Source of the DNA: Chitinophagaceae bacterium
Lineage (GTDB): Bacteria; Bacteroidota; Bacteroidia; Chitinophagales; Chitinophagaceae
Assembly (NCBI GenBank): GCA_023957575.1
Contig: JAMLGU010000005.1
Span: forward strand, 62,001 to 126,000
Reading direction: 5' to 3'
Length of the DNA: 64,000 nucleotides
A program made the position numbers and the translations under genes. Shown here piece after piece: positions 55,059-64,000 of this stretch (positions are counted from its first letter, which is position 1; each line of letters starts with the position of its first letter). Under the pieces are notes generated by a model. That model had not been told where the DNA came from. It was given only the letters and a program-made list of their open reading frames with translations, and ran no database searches.

Positions 55059-55349
55059 GTGACTCCCGAAATTGAACAAAAATTAAAAGCATTACATCTA
55101 AAAATTGAAGCGCTTGTAAGAAGTAATTCAACGCTTCAAAAAGAGAATAATGCCCTTAATGAAGCGTTGAAGGAAAGCAGGCACAGTTCTCAAAATCTGA
55201 TAAAGTCGATCGAAAAAGTTCAAAATCAATTAGATATTGCAAAATACAGTCAGGCAGGAATGACACCCGACGAAAAAAAGAATTTTGAAAAAAAAATTAG
55301 CCGTTTTGTAAAGGAAATTGATAAATGTATTGCATTGTTAAGCGTTTAA
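55059..55349 (+). CDS. Small coiled-coil protein upstream of zapA
   Basis: The 96-residue product starts at a GTG (55059), 14 bases after pheT. It is nearly all helix: MTPEIEQKLKALHLKIEALV and LQKENNALNEALKES with a heptad repeat. It has no catalytic motif. A ZapB-like or cell division-associated coiled coil is a possibility, since the next gene, 13 bases downstream, is zapA. The identity is not established. Confidence 0.6.
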   Translation: MTPEIEQKLKALHLKIEALVRSNSTLQKENNALNEALKESRHSSQNLIKSIEKVQNQLDIAKYSQAGMTPDEKKNFEKKISRFVKEIDKCIALLSV

Positions 55350-55362
55350 AATCGCGCCTTCC

Positions 55363-55644
55363 ATGTCAGAAAATTTAATGTCCATAAATATTCAGATTGC
55401 CGACCGCCATTATCGCATCAGGGTAAAACCAGATGATGAACAAGCGGTAAGAAAAACCATCAGCATCATCAATGACAAAATCATAGCGTTCAAAAACAAT
55501 TTTCCCGGCAAGGATATGCAGGATTACATTTCGATGGTTTTGCTTTGGTATGCCACAGAAAGCAATACAAAAACAGTATCGCTCGCTGATGAAAAAGATA
55601 TACTGGAAAAACTAAACCAGATAGAAAAACTTCTGGTGAGCTGA
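55363..55644 (+). CDS. zapA: Cell division protein ZapA
   Basis: The 93-residue protein has ZapA features: SINIQIADRHYRIRVKPDDEQAVRKTISIINDKI and the helical C-terminal half that dimerises. It binds FtsZ to stabilise the Z ring. The upstream neighbour is the coiled-coil gene and downstream is rny, a gene order I know from other Bacteroidota. Confidence 0.85.
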   Translation: MSENLMSINIQIADRHYRIRVKPDDEQAVRKTISIINDKIIAFKNNFPGKDMQDYISMVLLWYATESNTKTVSLADEKDILEKLNQIEKLLVS

Positions 55645-55800
55645 TAACATATAATTTTAAAATTTTTGCTTCTTTGTGATATTTAATTCAAAATTATTGC
55701 TTATCCTTTATTATCTTCGCCCACAACCTGTTTGAATTTAAACAGGTATTTATTTGATTTATAACGAATTGTGATAATTTTCGCAAAAAAATGAATTTTA

Positions 55801-57366
55801 ATGGAACCCATAATAATTACAGTAATCACCGCTGTCATTGCCTTAGCAGCAGGCATCATGGCAGGCAAATTTATTTTTGCCAAAAATACTAAAAGGCAGG
55901 TTGAAGAGGCCGAACTACATGCAAAAAACATAGTAAAAGAAGCTGAATTAAGAGCAGAAAATATTCGAAAAGAAAAAGAATTAGAAGCAAAAGAGCGGTT
56001 TGTATCGCTGAAATCGGCTCATGAAAAAGAAGTAAATGAAAGAAACCGAAAATTGGCCGACAGTGAAAACAGAATTAGGCAAAAAGAACAGTCGCTCAAT
56101 CAAAAAGAGGCCAATGCCGATAGACAAATTAAAGAAAATGATGTTATAAAAGACAGCCTGAACAAACAACTGGAGTTAGTTGATAAAAAGCGTACCGAAC
56201 TGGAAAAACACCAGGAAGAGCATATTCAGCGCCTTGAGAAAATAGCCGGATTAACAGCAGAAGAAGCTAAAAATCAATTGGTTGAGAGTTTGAAAAAGGA
56301 AGCGCAAACAATGGCAATCGGGATGCAACAGGAGATAATTGACGATGCCAAACAGAAAGCTAACAAAGAAGCCCGAAAAATCATTATCCAAACTATTCAG
56401 CGTACTGCGGCAGAACAGGCTATCGAAAACTCAATTACTGTGTTCAACCTCGAAAGCGATGAAATAAAAGGGCAGATTATCGGTCGCGAAGGTCGAAATA
56501 TCCGTGCATTGGAAGCAGCCACCGGTGTTGACTTGATTGTTGACGACACACCCGAAGCTATTCTTCTTTCATGTTTCGATCCGCTTCGCAGAGAAATAGC
56601 ACGGCTTAGTTTGCAACGCTTAGTAGCCGATGGCCGTATTCACCCAGCCCGAATTGAGGAAGTAGTGGAAAAAACACGCAGGCAAATTGAAGAACAAGTG
56701 ATGGAAGTGGGTGAAAGAACGGTGATTGATTTGGGGATACACGGCCTGCACAAAGAATTAGTGCGTATGGTAGGTCGTATGCGTTATCGCTCATCTTATG
56801 GTCAAAACCTGCTGATGCACAGCAGGGAAACAGCCAATCTTTGTGCACTGATGGCCTCGGAACTGGGAATGAACCCCAAACTGGCTAAAAGAGCAGGTTT
56901 GTTGCACGACATCGGAAAAGTCCCCGATGAAGAAAGCGAATTGAGCCATGCTTTATTAGGAGCCAAATTAGCCGAGAAATATGGCGAAAACCCTGCGATT
57001 GTCAATGCAATTGCCGCCCACCACGATGAGGTAGAAATGCAATACGTCATCTCCCCCATCGTGCAGGCATGCGATGCCATAAGCGGCGCCCGACCTGGTG
57101 CCAGACGCGAAATCATGCAGCAGTACCTCCAGCGCATTAAAGACTTAGAAACCCTGGCCATGAGCTATCAAGGGGTAGAAAAGGCATATGCTATTCAGGC
57201 AGGGCGCGAGCTGAGGGTGATAGTAGAGTCGGACAAAGTGAGCGATCAGGGCAGCGACAAACTGTCATTTGAAATAGCTCAAAAAATACAGACCGAAATG
57301 ACCTTTCCCGGACAAATAAAAGTAACCGTTATACGCGAAAAAAGAGCTATTAACGTAGCCAGATAA
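55801..57366 (+). CDS. rny: Ribonuclease Y
   Basis: The 521-residue protein has an N-terminal membrane helix ([19 protein letters not shown]), a long coiled coil (about 35-200), a KH domain ([26 protein letters not shown]), and an HD domain ([17 protein letters not shown] with the metal-binding His-Asp, and [10 protein letters not shown]). It is the main endoribonuclease of mRNA decay, anchored at the inner membrane. The full length is present and the end is [20 protein letters not shown]. Confidence 0.95.
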   Translation: MEPIIITVITAVIALAAGIMAGKFIFAKNTKRQVEEAELHAKNIVKEAELRAENIRKEKELEAKERFVSLKSAHEKEVNERNRKLADSENRIRQKEQSLNQKEANADRQIKENDVIKDSLNKQLELVDKKRTELEKHQEEHIQRLEKIAGLTAEEAKNQLVESLKKEAQTMAIGMQQEIIDDAKQKANKEARKIIIQTIQRTAAEQAIENSITVFNLESDEIKGQIIGREGRNIRALEAATGVDLIVDDTPEAILLSCFDPLRREIARLSLQRLVADGRIHPARIEEVVEKTRRQIEEQVMEVGERTVIDLGIHGLHKELVRMVGRMRYRSSYGQNLLMHSRETANLCALMASELGMNPKLAKRAGLLHDIGKVPDEESELSHALLGAKLAEKYGENPAIVNAIAAHHDEVEMQYVISPIVQACDAISGARPGARREIMQQYLQRIKDLETLAMSYQGVEKAYAIQAGRELRVIVESDKVSDQGSDKLSFEIAQKIQTEMTFPGQIKVTVIREKRAINVAR

Positions 57367-57405
57367 TAATTATCTGAAAAAAAACCGAAAAGCAAGGCTA
57401 CATTA

Positions 57406-57437
57406 TTTGGTTATTAACGATATGGTCATTACCTTTG
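57406..57437 (+). promoter_or_regulatory. rplS promoter
   Basis: TTTG (57406-57409), a 20-base spacer and TACCTTTG (57430-57437) match the Bacteroidota consensus. The ATG is 20 bases downstream. Confidence 0.8.
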
Positions 57438-57457
57438 CACTCCTTAAATTTTGAGTT

Positions 57458-57841
57458 ATGAGCAGCGCTATTGATTTTATACATGAGCAACTGACCCCCA
57501 GAAAGAGTTTCCCTGCTTTCAAAGCGGGAGATAATATTACCGTAAATTATAAAATTATTGAAGGTAATAAAGAACGTATTCAGTCTTTCAAGGGAGATGT
57601 GATAAAAAAGCAAGGAACCGGCAGCACTGCCAGCTTCACCGTAAGAAAAGTATCTGACGGCGTGGGAGTAGAAAGAATTTTCCCTTTCACTTCGCCCAAT
57701 ATTGATTCTATTATATTACACAAAGTGGGTCAGGTACGCCGTGCCAAACTGTTTTATCAAAGAGAAAGGAGTGGTAAAAGCGCCCGTATCCGTGAAAAAC
57801 GCATGGCTGTTGCTATTAAAGAGGCTAAAGAAAAAGCATAA
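57458..57841 (+). CDS. rplS: 50S ribosomal protein bL19
   Basis: The 127-residue protein has the bL19 core FKAGDNITVNYKIIEGNKERIQSFKGDVIKKQG, SFTVRKVSDGVGVERIFPFTSPNI and KVGQVRRAKLFYQRERSGKSARI. It lies at the interface of the ribosomal subunits. It has its own promoter and a terminator (57869-57894). Confidence 0.96.
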   Translation: MSSAIDFIHEQLTPRKSFPAFKAGDNITVNYKIIEGNKERIQSFKGDVIKKQGTGSTASFTVRKVSDGVGVERIFPFTSPNIDSIILHKVGQVRRAKLFYQRERSGKSARIREKRMAVAIKEAKEKA

Positions 57842-57868
57842 CCGTTTTTCGAGTGTTTTAAATGAATT

Positions 57869-57894
57869 AAATCCTGCTATCGGCGGGATTTTTG
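57869..57894 (+). terminator. rplS terminator
   Basis: ATCCTGC (57871-57877) pairs with GCGGGAT (57883-57889, one G-U) and is followed by a T-rich tail. Confidence 0.8.
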
Positions 57895-58005
57895 CTTTTT
57901 AAAAAACAAATAGCATAGTTAATTGTATTACTTTAAGAAAAGAGTTTGTTTTTAATTGCATTTTTAATTGTGCATAGCGTATATTTGACATCTAATTTAT
58001 AAACA

Positions 58006-58221
58006 ATGGCAAACATATATTTTTTATTGCTGGGTGGTCAGGAATGGATTTGGATTATTTTGGCTTTATTATTGTTATTTGGCGGTAAAAAAATTCCTGA
58101 ACTAATGCGTGGTTTGGGTAAAGGTATCCGTGAATTTAACGATGCTAAAGACAATGTAAAACGAGAAATAGAAGAAGGAGCCAATTCTGTTTCTACCGGC
58201 AGCTCAAAGAAAGAAGATTAA
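58006..58221 (+). CDS. tatA: Twin-arginine translocase subunit TatA/TatE
   Basis: The 71-residue protein has a short N-terminal transmembrane helix ([28 protein letters not shown]) with the FGGKKIPE hinge, and an amphipathic helix then an acidic tail. It forms the Tat pore for folded proteins, such as the HiPIP lipoprotein in this window whose signal resembles a Tat signal. It is followed by a strong terminator. Confidence 0.92.
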   Translation: MANIYFLLLGGQEWIWIILALLLLFGGKKIPELMRGLGKGIREFNDAKDNVKREIEEGANSVSTGSSKKED

Positions 58222-58613
58222 TTTTCAATTATATCTTTTCCAAATCCTGCAAGCATCTATGATTTGCAGGATTTTTAGTTTTTGTACCCTTTGGCGGAAC
58301 ACAGGAACACTTTTTCAAACAAATACACCAGACACCAGCAAAACTTAAATACCTCATCTGAATCCGGACAATTTTGTCAGTGATAAATTAATTTTTAACA
58401 TACTGATAATCAAAACATTATCAAAAAACCTCCACTATTGCGCAAATTAGTAAATGTTAAAATATTATCCGATATAATAATAAATTAGTATAAATTTTTA
58501 TCTTTGCAGCCGACTAAAAACAATTTTCTTAAGGAAAACCCGTTTATACAAATTGAATCTTTTGATGTTGAGCATGAGTTTTTGACCAGGATTCAATCAC
58601 TAAAGTTTAAAAA
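58222..58613. other. Spacer with tatA terminator, promoter and folded leader of the transglycosylase
   Basis: The spacer holds a terminator (58242-58276), a -7 element TATCTTTG (58499-58506) and a possible leader of about 100 bases. The leader has a TTGAATC (58553-58559) and GATTCAA (58590-58596) stem. I see no gene in it. Confidence 0.5.
58242..58276 (+). terminator. tatA terminator
   Basis: AAATCCTGCAA (58242-58252) pairs perfectly with TTGCAGGATTT (58264-58274) and is followed by T-run. Confidence 0.88.
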
Positions 58614-59681
58614 ATGACAAAAATTAATAAATCAATTTTACCAATAATCATCCTTTTACTTTTTTCTACTTCCGCTTTTGCACAGTTGGACCCTGTAAAA
58701 TACGAGGATGCACTTACCGACAAACCCGAAACACCTCTTACAAAAACCGAAATAGCAGTAAAAGCAGATCCGAAACAGAGTTTCAAAAGTCTTTTTGAAG
58801 AAGCTGCCGCATCAAAAACAAAGAGCTTCAAAGATGTGAATACCGAACACCTCAATCCGATGGCAGCGAGTTTTGTAGATGATTATATGAAGCGACACAG
58901 CAAAACGCTCAACTCGTTGAAAATATGGGCAAAGCCTTATTTTGATATGATGGACGATGTGCTGAGTGAGAACGGAATACCCAAACAGTTGAAATATCTG
59001 GCAGTAATTGAGTCGCACCTGAAAGCATCTGCAGTATCATGGGCTGGCGCAGTTGGCCCCTGGCAGTTTATGCCCGAAACCGGTAGAAGAATGGGGCTAC
59101 AGGTTAATAAATTTAATGATGAAAGAAGAGACTATCTAAAAAGTACTTACGCAGCCAGTAAATATTTGAACCATCTTTACGACCAGTATCGGGATTGGCT
59201 GCTGGTGGTAGCAGCATATAACTGTGGCCCCGGAAGGGTAAATTCAGCCATAACAAGATCTGGAAGCAAGAACTTCTGGGACTTGCAATACTACCTGCCT
59301 GCCGAAAGCAGAATGCATGTTAAGAAATTCATTGCCACCCATTACATCATGGAAGGCGAAGGCGGAGTGGCTACTGCAACACCCCTGACTAAGGAGCAGG
59401 AAATGGAAATGATGCCCACTGCTACAGATGAACTTACCCACCAAAACGTAAAACTGCATACCATCAGCGGGCGGTATAATTCCAAGACAGTAGCAAAATA
59501 TTTAGAAATGGATATGGCAGAATTCAACAAACTGAATCCTAATATGGATAGGATTTTGGCTGCCAGCAGTACCTACCAGTTAAAAATACCTTTAAATAAA
59601 GTAGAATTGTTTTTAAGCAAAAAGAACCAAATGCTGAATGATTCAATTATGATGATTTTGAATCCCGATTATCAGAACTAA
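58614..59681 (+). CDS. Membrane-bound lytic transglycosylase with LysM (MltD-like)
   Basis: The 355-residue secreted protein has a signal peptide (LLFSTSAFA), a helical lead region, and an SLT catalytic domain with the acid Glu133 in VIESHLKASAVSWAGAVGPWQFMPETGRRMG, then DERRDYLKSTYAASKYLNHL and VVAAYNCGPGRVNSA. A LysM-like module covers about residues 285-335 (HTISGRYNSKTVAKYLEMDMAEFNKLNPN). It cleaves peptidoglycan to anhydromuropeptides. It is on its own, convergent with the fadR gene 47 bases downstream. Confidence 0.9.
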   Translation: MTKINKSILPIIILLLFSTSAFAQLDPVKYEDALTDKPETPLTKTEIAVKADPKQSFKSLFEEAAASKTKSFKDVNTEHLNPMAASFVDDYMKRHSKTLNSLKIWAKPYFDMMDDVLSENGIPKQLKYLAVIESHLKASAVSWAGAVGPWQFMPETGRRMGLQVNKFNDERRDYLKSTYAASKYLNHLYDQYRDWLLVVAAYNCGPGRVNSAITRSGSKNFWDLQYYLPAESRMHVKKFIATHYIMEGEGGVATATPLTKEQEMEMMPTATDELTHQNVKLHTISGRYNSKTVAKYLEMDMAEFNKLNPNMDRILAASSTYQLKIPLNKVELFLSKKNQMLNDSIMMILNPDYQN

Positions 59682-59728
59682 ACTTTTCACTTTCACTATT
59701 TTTCAGAAAAAGATAACCCCTTCCTTTT

Positions 59729-60427
59729 TTAATCTTCAATGATACGATTAAACTGAGAATCTAAATGAGCGCGCATGGTTTCTCTGAATTGCTGTGGAGT
59801 GCCATGTTCCAACACATTCACCAGATCTTTGTGCGAAGCATAAAGACCGTTGTTTTCTCGTTTTTTTACTATTGAACTTCTTTCCACATGGCCAAAAACC
59901 GGTAAAAGCATTTTTTGAAACTTCATCAGCGTTTGGTTTCCTGTTATTTCATATAATTTTCCGTGAAAGGCCTTTTCATGTTCTGCATGAAACATCAAAC
60001 CTTTGGAAGCATCAGGCTCTTCCTGCACTATTTGTTTTAAAGTAGCAATATCCTCCGGCGTTACCCGTCTAAAAAGCAAATCGGCCATTCCAATTTCCAA
60101 AACCAACCTTAACTCAAATATTTCCTTCAAAGTATCATCACTCAAAATATAGGGATTCATACTTTTTGAAAGGTTATTAAACAAATCAGGACTGGTTATT
60201 ACTGCGCCCTTTTTCTTCTTTGATTCTATCAATCCCATCATTCTCAGTCTTAGAAGCGCCTCCCTTACAACAGTACGACTCACTCCCAACAACTCGGTAA
60301 GCTCCAGTTCTTTGGGAATGGAATCACCTACCTTTAGTTTTCGTTGGTTGAGTAAATCAACCAGGTTTGCCTCTACTCTATCAACAAGCGTTTGATTATC
60401 AATCGTTTTAAAATACTTCTCATTCAT
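59729..60427 (-). CDS. FadR-subfamily GntR transcriptional regulator
   Basis: The 232-residue protein has a GntR winged-helix domain (about 8-75; LVDLLNQRKLKVGDSIPKELELTELLGVSRTVVREALLRLRMMGLIESKKKKGAVI) and an FCD effector domain (about 95-225) with metal-binding or ligand-facing residues in LRLVLEIGMADLLFRR and HAEHEKAFHGKLYEITGN. It is divergent from a SusC gene, and palindromes with the GT-N3-AC core lie right after the promoters of both genes. It probably senses a sugar acid or related ligand of the SusC system. The ligand is unknown. Confidence 0.9.
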   Translation of the reverse strand: MNEKYFKTIDNQTLVDRVEANLVDLLNQRKLKVGDSIPKELELTELLGVSRTVVREALLRLRMMGLIESKKKKGAVITSPDLFNNLSKSMNPYILSDDTLKEIFELRLVLEIGMADLLFRRVTPEDIATLKQIVQEEPDASKGLMFHAEHEKAFHGKLYEITGNQTLMKFQKMLLPVFGHVERSSIVKKRENNGLYASHKDLVNVLEHGTPQQFRETMRAHLDSQFNRIIED

Positions 60428-60440
60428 TTCAATACTAATA

Positions 60441-60455
60441 TTATGTACTACCTAT
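60441..60455 (-). promoter_or_regulatory. Candidate FadR-type operator over its own start of transcription
   Basis: TTATGT-ACT-ACCTAT (60441-60455) resembles the palindrome TTATGT-N3-ACATAA at 60561-60575, with 10 of 12 arm positions matching. It lies 2 bases downstream of a minus-strand -7 element TACTTTTG (60465-60458), so it would block transcription of the regulator itself. Confidence 0.6.
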
Positions 60456-60457
60456 TG

Positions 60458-60465
60458 CAAAAGTA
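60458..60465 (-). promoter_or_regulatory. -7 promoter element of the FadR regulator
   Basis: TACTTTTG on the minus strand matches TAnnTTTG; no TTTG -33 was seen. It is 31 bases before the ATG at 60427. Confidence 0.5.
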
Positions 60466-60477
60466 ATCATGAAAACC

Positions 60478-60496
60478 ACATAACATGGTATTATGT
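60478..60496. promoter_or_regulatory. Two further TTATGT half sites
   Basis: ACATAA (60478-60483) and TTATGT (60491-60496) face outward, separated by 7 bases. They repeat the half-site of the operators on both sides and lie between the two promoters. Confidence 0.45.
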
Positions 60497-60528
60497 TTTT
60501 TCTTTCTTAAAAAAAAAGTTAAAAAAAA

Positions 60529-60560
60529 TTTGGAAATAACGTTACGGCTCCCTATCTTTG
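60529..60560 (+). promoter_or_regulatory. Promoter of the SusC gene at 60595
   Basis: TTTG (60529-60532), 20-base spacer and TATCTTTG (60553-60560) match the consensus well. Confidence 0.8.
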
Positions 60561-60575
60561 TTATGTTATACATAA
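60561..60575 (+). promoter_or_regulatory. Candidate FadR-type operator at the SusC start of transcription
   Basis: TTATGT-TAT-ACATAA is a perfect interrupted palindrome with the core GT-N3-AC known from FadR-subfamily operators. It starts at the base right after the -7 element. Confidence 0.7.
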
Positions 60576-60594
60576 TATTTTAACTAAAAATCAA

Positions 60595-63500
60595 ATGTCT
60601 ATGCGATCTGCTTTATTAAAATGGGGGCTTTTCCTTCTTGGCTTCCTTATTTACACAACGGCCTGGTCTCAAACCAAAACCATAACCGGTATGGTATTGG
60701 ATGAAAGTTCGGGAGCTGCGCTTCAAGGCGCTACAGTGGCAGTAAAAGGTAAAACTGCTACGACAACCACAAACGATGTGGGAGAATTCACAATTTCAGC
60801 ATCACCAACCGATGTGCTGGAGATTTCCTACGCCGGTTATACCACAAAAACTGTTACTGTAGGTAATCAGGATAACATTGTGGTAACTTTGAGTACTGCG
60901 GCTACTTCCAAATTAGACGAGGTGGTAGTGATTGGTTATGGTACACAAAAGAGGTCTAAACTTACCGGTTCGGTATCAAAGTTAGATAACAAGATACTGG
61001 AATCGGGTATGCGCTCCAACCCCGCGCAGGCTTTGGCGGGTACAATACCCGGTGTGCGTGTAGCAACAGGTACCGGCCGGCCGGGTTCATTACCTTCAAT
61101 AATTTTAAGAGGTGGTACTAACTTTGATGGTACCGGAAGTCCTTTAATTTTAATTGACGGACAGGTAAGAAGTTCACTTAGCGACATCAATCCCGAAGAA
61201 ATTGGAAGTATGGAGGTACTGAAAGATGCTTCTGCTACAGCAATTTATGGCGCAAGAGCCAGTAATGGTGTAATTCTTATTACTTCTAAAAAAGGGAAAA
61301 CAGGTTCTTCCTCTTTAAGCGTAAAGGCAAAAACCGGTATTAACTACCTGAATATACCCTACCATTACCTAAATGCCGGTGATTATCTTAAATGGTCAAG
61401 ACTGGGTTTGTTAGAGGCTATTAAAAACGGAACTACTGCTAATACAGCGTTAAGCGGTGTGGGCCCACGAGGTACCGGTAACTTATATTTTGATCCCGCC
61501 ACAAAAGCCATATTAGATGGTAACTATGATACCCGTGCCAGATGGAGTACCATGAGATTGACTGATGATAACAAGTTTTTGTTGGATCAAGGTTGGAAAA
61601 CCATGAAAGATGCAGTACCCACCAATGCGGCAGGAAACTGGGATCCTAATGGAACTTACTATGATTTGATCTATCAGGATTTCAATTATGGAGATCATGC
61701 CTTTAAAAAAACATCACTTACTCAGGATTACAACTTAGGAATGAGCGGCGGTAATGACAAAGGACATTATTTCTCTAATCTGGGTTATTACAATGAAGAT
61801 GGTTTGTCATTAGAAACCTTCTACCGCAGATTAAACTTTACATTTAATGGCGATTATAATATCAAGCCCTGGTTAACTTCAGAGTCTGGTTTCAATTTTA
61901 CAGTTGCAAACTGGAAAGACCAATCATTACAAAATGGTGAGGATAACTACTGGGGACGTATGATCTCTGCACCTCCAACACTTAGAGACAAAAGCCCGGT
62001 AACAGGCGACTGGATTTTGGGTAGGGATGCAAGCGATGGTAACCCATTGGTTAACATTGGTAAATATATCCGCAAAAATCAAACCGATAAATTTACAATG
62101 AATCAGGCCTTCACTTTTAAGCTATTAAAAGAATTGAATTTGAGGCTTAACGGTATCTTGTATTATGCTGAAGGCCATAATGAAGCATTTAACAAAGATT
62201 TTCGTAACAATATGCTCAGTTACACCAACCCTAATGCTGGATGGAACAGGGATAGAAGCAGTAGCGCCAGTTTTGACCGAACTATTTATCAAACCTACAA
62301 TGCTGTGTTAAACTACAATAAGGAAATAGGGCTACACACTTTTAATGCAATGGTGGGTGGTGAGTTTTATGACGCTTATAATAAAGGACTTTCAGCAAGT
62401 GGCGGACAAGCTCCTACCGATGATTTTATGGATTTAGGGTTAACCTTAAACAATACTGTTACTCAAACAAGAGGTACAGATTCATGGCACGCACGTGAGC
62501 GAATTCTCTCTCAATTCGGTCGTATAAACTATGACTATGACGATAAATACATCGCTTCATTCAGTGTTCGTCGTGATGGTGTTTCAAGATTAAGTCCTGA
62601 AACCAGATATGGTATATTCCCTGCTGTTTCTTTGGGTTGGGTAGCCAGCAGAGAAAAATTCTTTAGTTCTGTGAGCGATTGGATGAACTATCTGAAATTA
62701 AGAGCCAGCTGGGGTAAAAACGGTAACATTGGTATCGGAACATCCAATGCAATCGGACTTTACGAAGTACAAGGCGCTTACTCGGGGCAAACTGCCTATA
62801 ATGGGCTACCGGGAATTTTGTTATCAACCCTTTCGAACCCAACATTAGTGTGGGAAAAAACCAATACTGTGGAAGTAGGCGCCGATATGGGATTTTTGAA
62901 CAATCGTATTTACGCCTCATTAGCTTATTATAACAGAATTACAGACGACAAACTGGCTAATATTAACCTTCCAACTTCATCAGGTTTCGGCAGTACTCGT
63001 ACTAACAATGGTAGCATGAGAAACAGAGGTGTTGAACTGGATGTAACCGGCAAAATTGTTCAAAAAACAGATTTTCAATGGAGCCTGAGTGCAAATGCCG
63101 CCTGGAACAAAAACTTGGTGCTGAAGTTGCCATTTAACGGAAACGAAAGAAACAGGCAAGGTGGACAACGCATTTATGACCCTAAAACCGGAACCATTAT
63201 TTGGGTTGGAGGTTTTCAGGAAGGTCAGGAATGGGGAGCTATCTATGGTTATGTAGCTGAGGGAATTATCAGAAATGCAGATGATTTGGCAAAGTATAAT
63301 AAAATTGATATTACCGCAGGCGAAGCTCAGGCTATTGGTGGTGCAGCAGGAAAAAAAGTTGCCAGTCAAAAATTAATTACCGAAAAAGGGCTTTCAGGCT
63401 ACATTGCCACTCAATTGGGTGACGTAATGTGGAAAGACATTGATAAAAATGATACTATTGACTACCGCGATATGACCAGCATGGGTAGAACTTTACCAAG

Positions 63501-63981
63501 ATGGACAGGTGGTTTCAATACCACTATATCTTACAAAGGATTAAGCCTGTTTGCAAGAATGGACTTTGCATTGGGACATACCCAGATGGATCGTCAGCAG
63601 GTGTGGTCTTTAGGTTACATGCAGGGAGAGTTTAATGTTCAGGATATCGTAAAAGAAACATGGACACCTGAAAATCCAAATGCAAAATATCCACGTTTTG
63701 TATGGGCCGACCAATTGAACATGAAGAACTTCGACAGGCCAAATAATATGTTTTATGTAAATTCAAATTATCTGGCTTTCAGAGAAGTAACATTAAGTTA
63801 TACGGTTCCGGCAAAAATTAGTAATAAAGCAAGAATGAGCGGATTAACGCTTTCGGTTTCAGGGCAGAATTTGGGATATCTTTCCAACAAACTCTTAGAG
63901 CTTCCTGAAAGAACAGGTTTCCAGAATAGCGCCTATACTATTCCTACAACCCTCATTTTTGGAGCTAATATTACTTTCTAA
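60595..63981 (+). CDS. SusC/RagA family TonB-linked outer membrane transporter
   Basis: This 1128-residue SusC has a signal peptide (FLLGFLIYTTAWSQ), a carboxypeptidase-regulatory-like domain (about 28-105; TITGMVLDESSGAALQGATVAVKG), a TonB plug with DEVVVIGYGTQKRSKLTGSVSKL and then IGSMEVLKDASATAIYGARASNGVILITSKKG, and a barrel ending TLIFGANITF. It is full length and ends 17 bases before the window edge. A SusD gene is expected next. It is under its own promoter with an operator and probably regulated by the divergent FadR protein. The substrate is unknown; a FadR-type regulator hints at an acidic sugar. Confidence 0.94.
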   Translation: MSMRSALLKWGLFLLGFLIYTTAWSQTKTITGMVLDESSGAALQGATVAVKGKTATTTTNDVGEFTISASPTDVLEISYAGYTTKTVTVGNQDNIVVTLSTAATSKLDEVVVIGYGTQKRSKLTGSVSKLDNKILESGMRSNPAQALAGTIPGVRVATGTGRPGSLPSIILRGGTNFDGTGSPLILIDGQVRSSLSDINPEEIGSMEVLKDASATAIYGARASNGVILITSKKGKTGSSSLSVKAKTGINYLNIPYHYLNAGDYLKWSRLGLLEAIKNGTTANTALSGVGPRGTGNLYFDPATKAILDGNYDTRARWSTMRLTDDNKFLLDQGWKTMKDAVPTNAAGNWDPNGTYYDLIYQDFNYGDHAFKKTSLTQDYNLGMSGGNDKGHYFSNLGYYNEDGLSLETFYRRLNFTFNGDYNIKPWLTSESGFNFTVANWKDQSLQNGEDNYWGRMISAPPTLRDKSPVTGDWILGRDASDGNPLVNIGKYIRKNQTDKFTMNQAFTFKLLKELNLRLNGILYYAEGHNEAFNKDFRNNMLSYTNPNAGWNRDRSSSASFDRTIYQTYNAVLNYNKEIGLHTFNAMVGGEFYDAYNKGLSASGGQAPTDDFMDLGLTLNNTVTQTRGTDSWHARERILSQFGRINYDYDDKYIASFSVRRDGVSRLSPETRYGIFPAVSLGWVASREKFFSSVSDWMNYLKLRASWGKNGNIGIGTSNAIGLYEVQGAYSGQTAYNGLPGILLSTLSNPTLVWEKTNTVEVGADMGFLNNRIYASLAYYNRITDDKLANINLPTSSGFGSTRTNNGSMRNRGVELDVTGKIVQKTDFQWSLSANAAWNKNLVLKLPFNGNERNRQGGQRIYDPKTGTIIWVGGFQEGQEWGAIYGYVAEGIIRNADDLAKYNKIDITAGEAQAIGGAAGKKVASQKLITEKGLSGYIATQLGDVMWKDIDKNDTIDYRDMTSMGRTLPRWTGGFNTTISYKGLSLFARMDFALGHTQMDRQQVWSLGYMQGEFNVQDIVKETWTPENPNAKYPRFVWADQLNMKNFDRPNNMFYVNSNYLAFREVTLSYTVPAKISNKARMSGLTLSVSGQNLGYLSNKLLELPERTGFQNSAYTIPTTLIFGANITF

Positions 63982-64000
63982 TAAAAGATTAATTTAAAAA

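Overview
The window is chromosomal DNA of a Bacteroidota bacterium, most likely a Chitinophagaceae-like member (my inference). The evidence is several SusC/SusD outer-membrane pairs, lipoproteins with short lipobox signals, AT-rich spacers, almost no Shine-Dalgarno sites, and repeated matches to the Bacteroidota promoter (TTTG, about 19-20 nt, TAnnTTTG). The gene order tRNA-Thr/Tyr/Gly/Thr-tuf-tRNA-Trp-secE-nusG and the bifunctional DAHP synthase-chorismate mutase also fit this phylum.

Layout. (1) 1-14777, minus strand: a large outer-membrane uptake locus with two SusC/SusD pairs, two fasciclin lipoproteins, a DUF5007-like and a delta-60-repeat (DUF5008-like) lipoprotein, and a truncated alkaline-phosphatase-like/LamG lipoprotein. 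(2) 15221-20522, plus strand: methylmalonyl-CoA epimerase and a Na+-pumping methylmalonyl-CoA decarboxylase operon, with a TerC membrane protein inserted and the gamma (OadG) function apparently split over two small genes. (3) 20539-26757, minus strand: a glycan-degrading trio, SGNH-GH20 fusion, GH2, and a GH29 alpha-fucosidase disabled by two in-frame stops. (4) 26861-32588: single genes (GT39-like transferase, FAD oxidoreductase, HiPIP lipoprotein, class II aldolase, small membrane protein). (5) 32713-40697, minus strand: an aromatic amino acid operon pheA-aminotransferase-tyrA-DAHPS/CM-aroB-aroA-aroC. Upstream of it I find an unlisted 27-residue Phe/Tyr-rich leader peptide with mutually exclusive antiterminator and terminator hairpins. 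(6) 41067-45654, minus strand: nusG, secE, tRNAs, tuf, hpf, xerC, rpsU. (7) 45781-59681, plus strand: ribE, purB, FKBP isomerase, DUF4954, a serpin lipoprotein, pheT, a coiled-coil gene, zapA, rny, rplS, tatA, a lytic transglycosylase. (8) 59729-63981: a FadR-type GntR regulator divergent from a further SusC gene. The spacer has matching palindromes just downstream of both promoters.

The most notable signals are the aromatic attenuator, the FadR operator arrangement, the split OadG plus TerC arrangement, the rpsU leader with a strong Shine-Dalgarno in an organism that otherwise lacks them, a 20-bp palindrome shared by two distant loci, and nested heptamer repeat arrays inside the aromatic operon. 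All family assignments come from reading motifs by eye; no database search was run.
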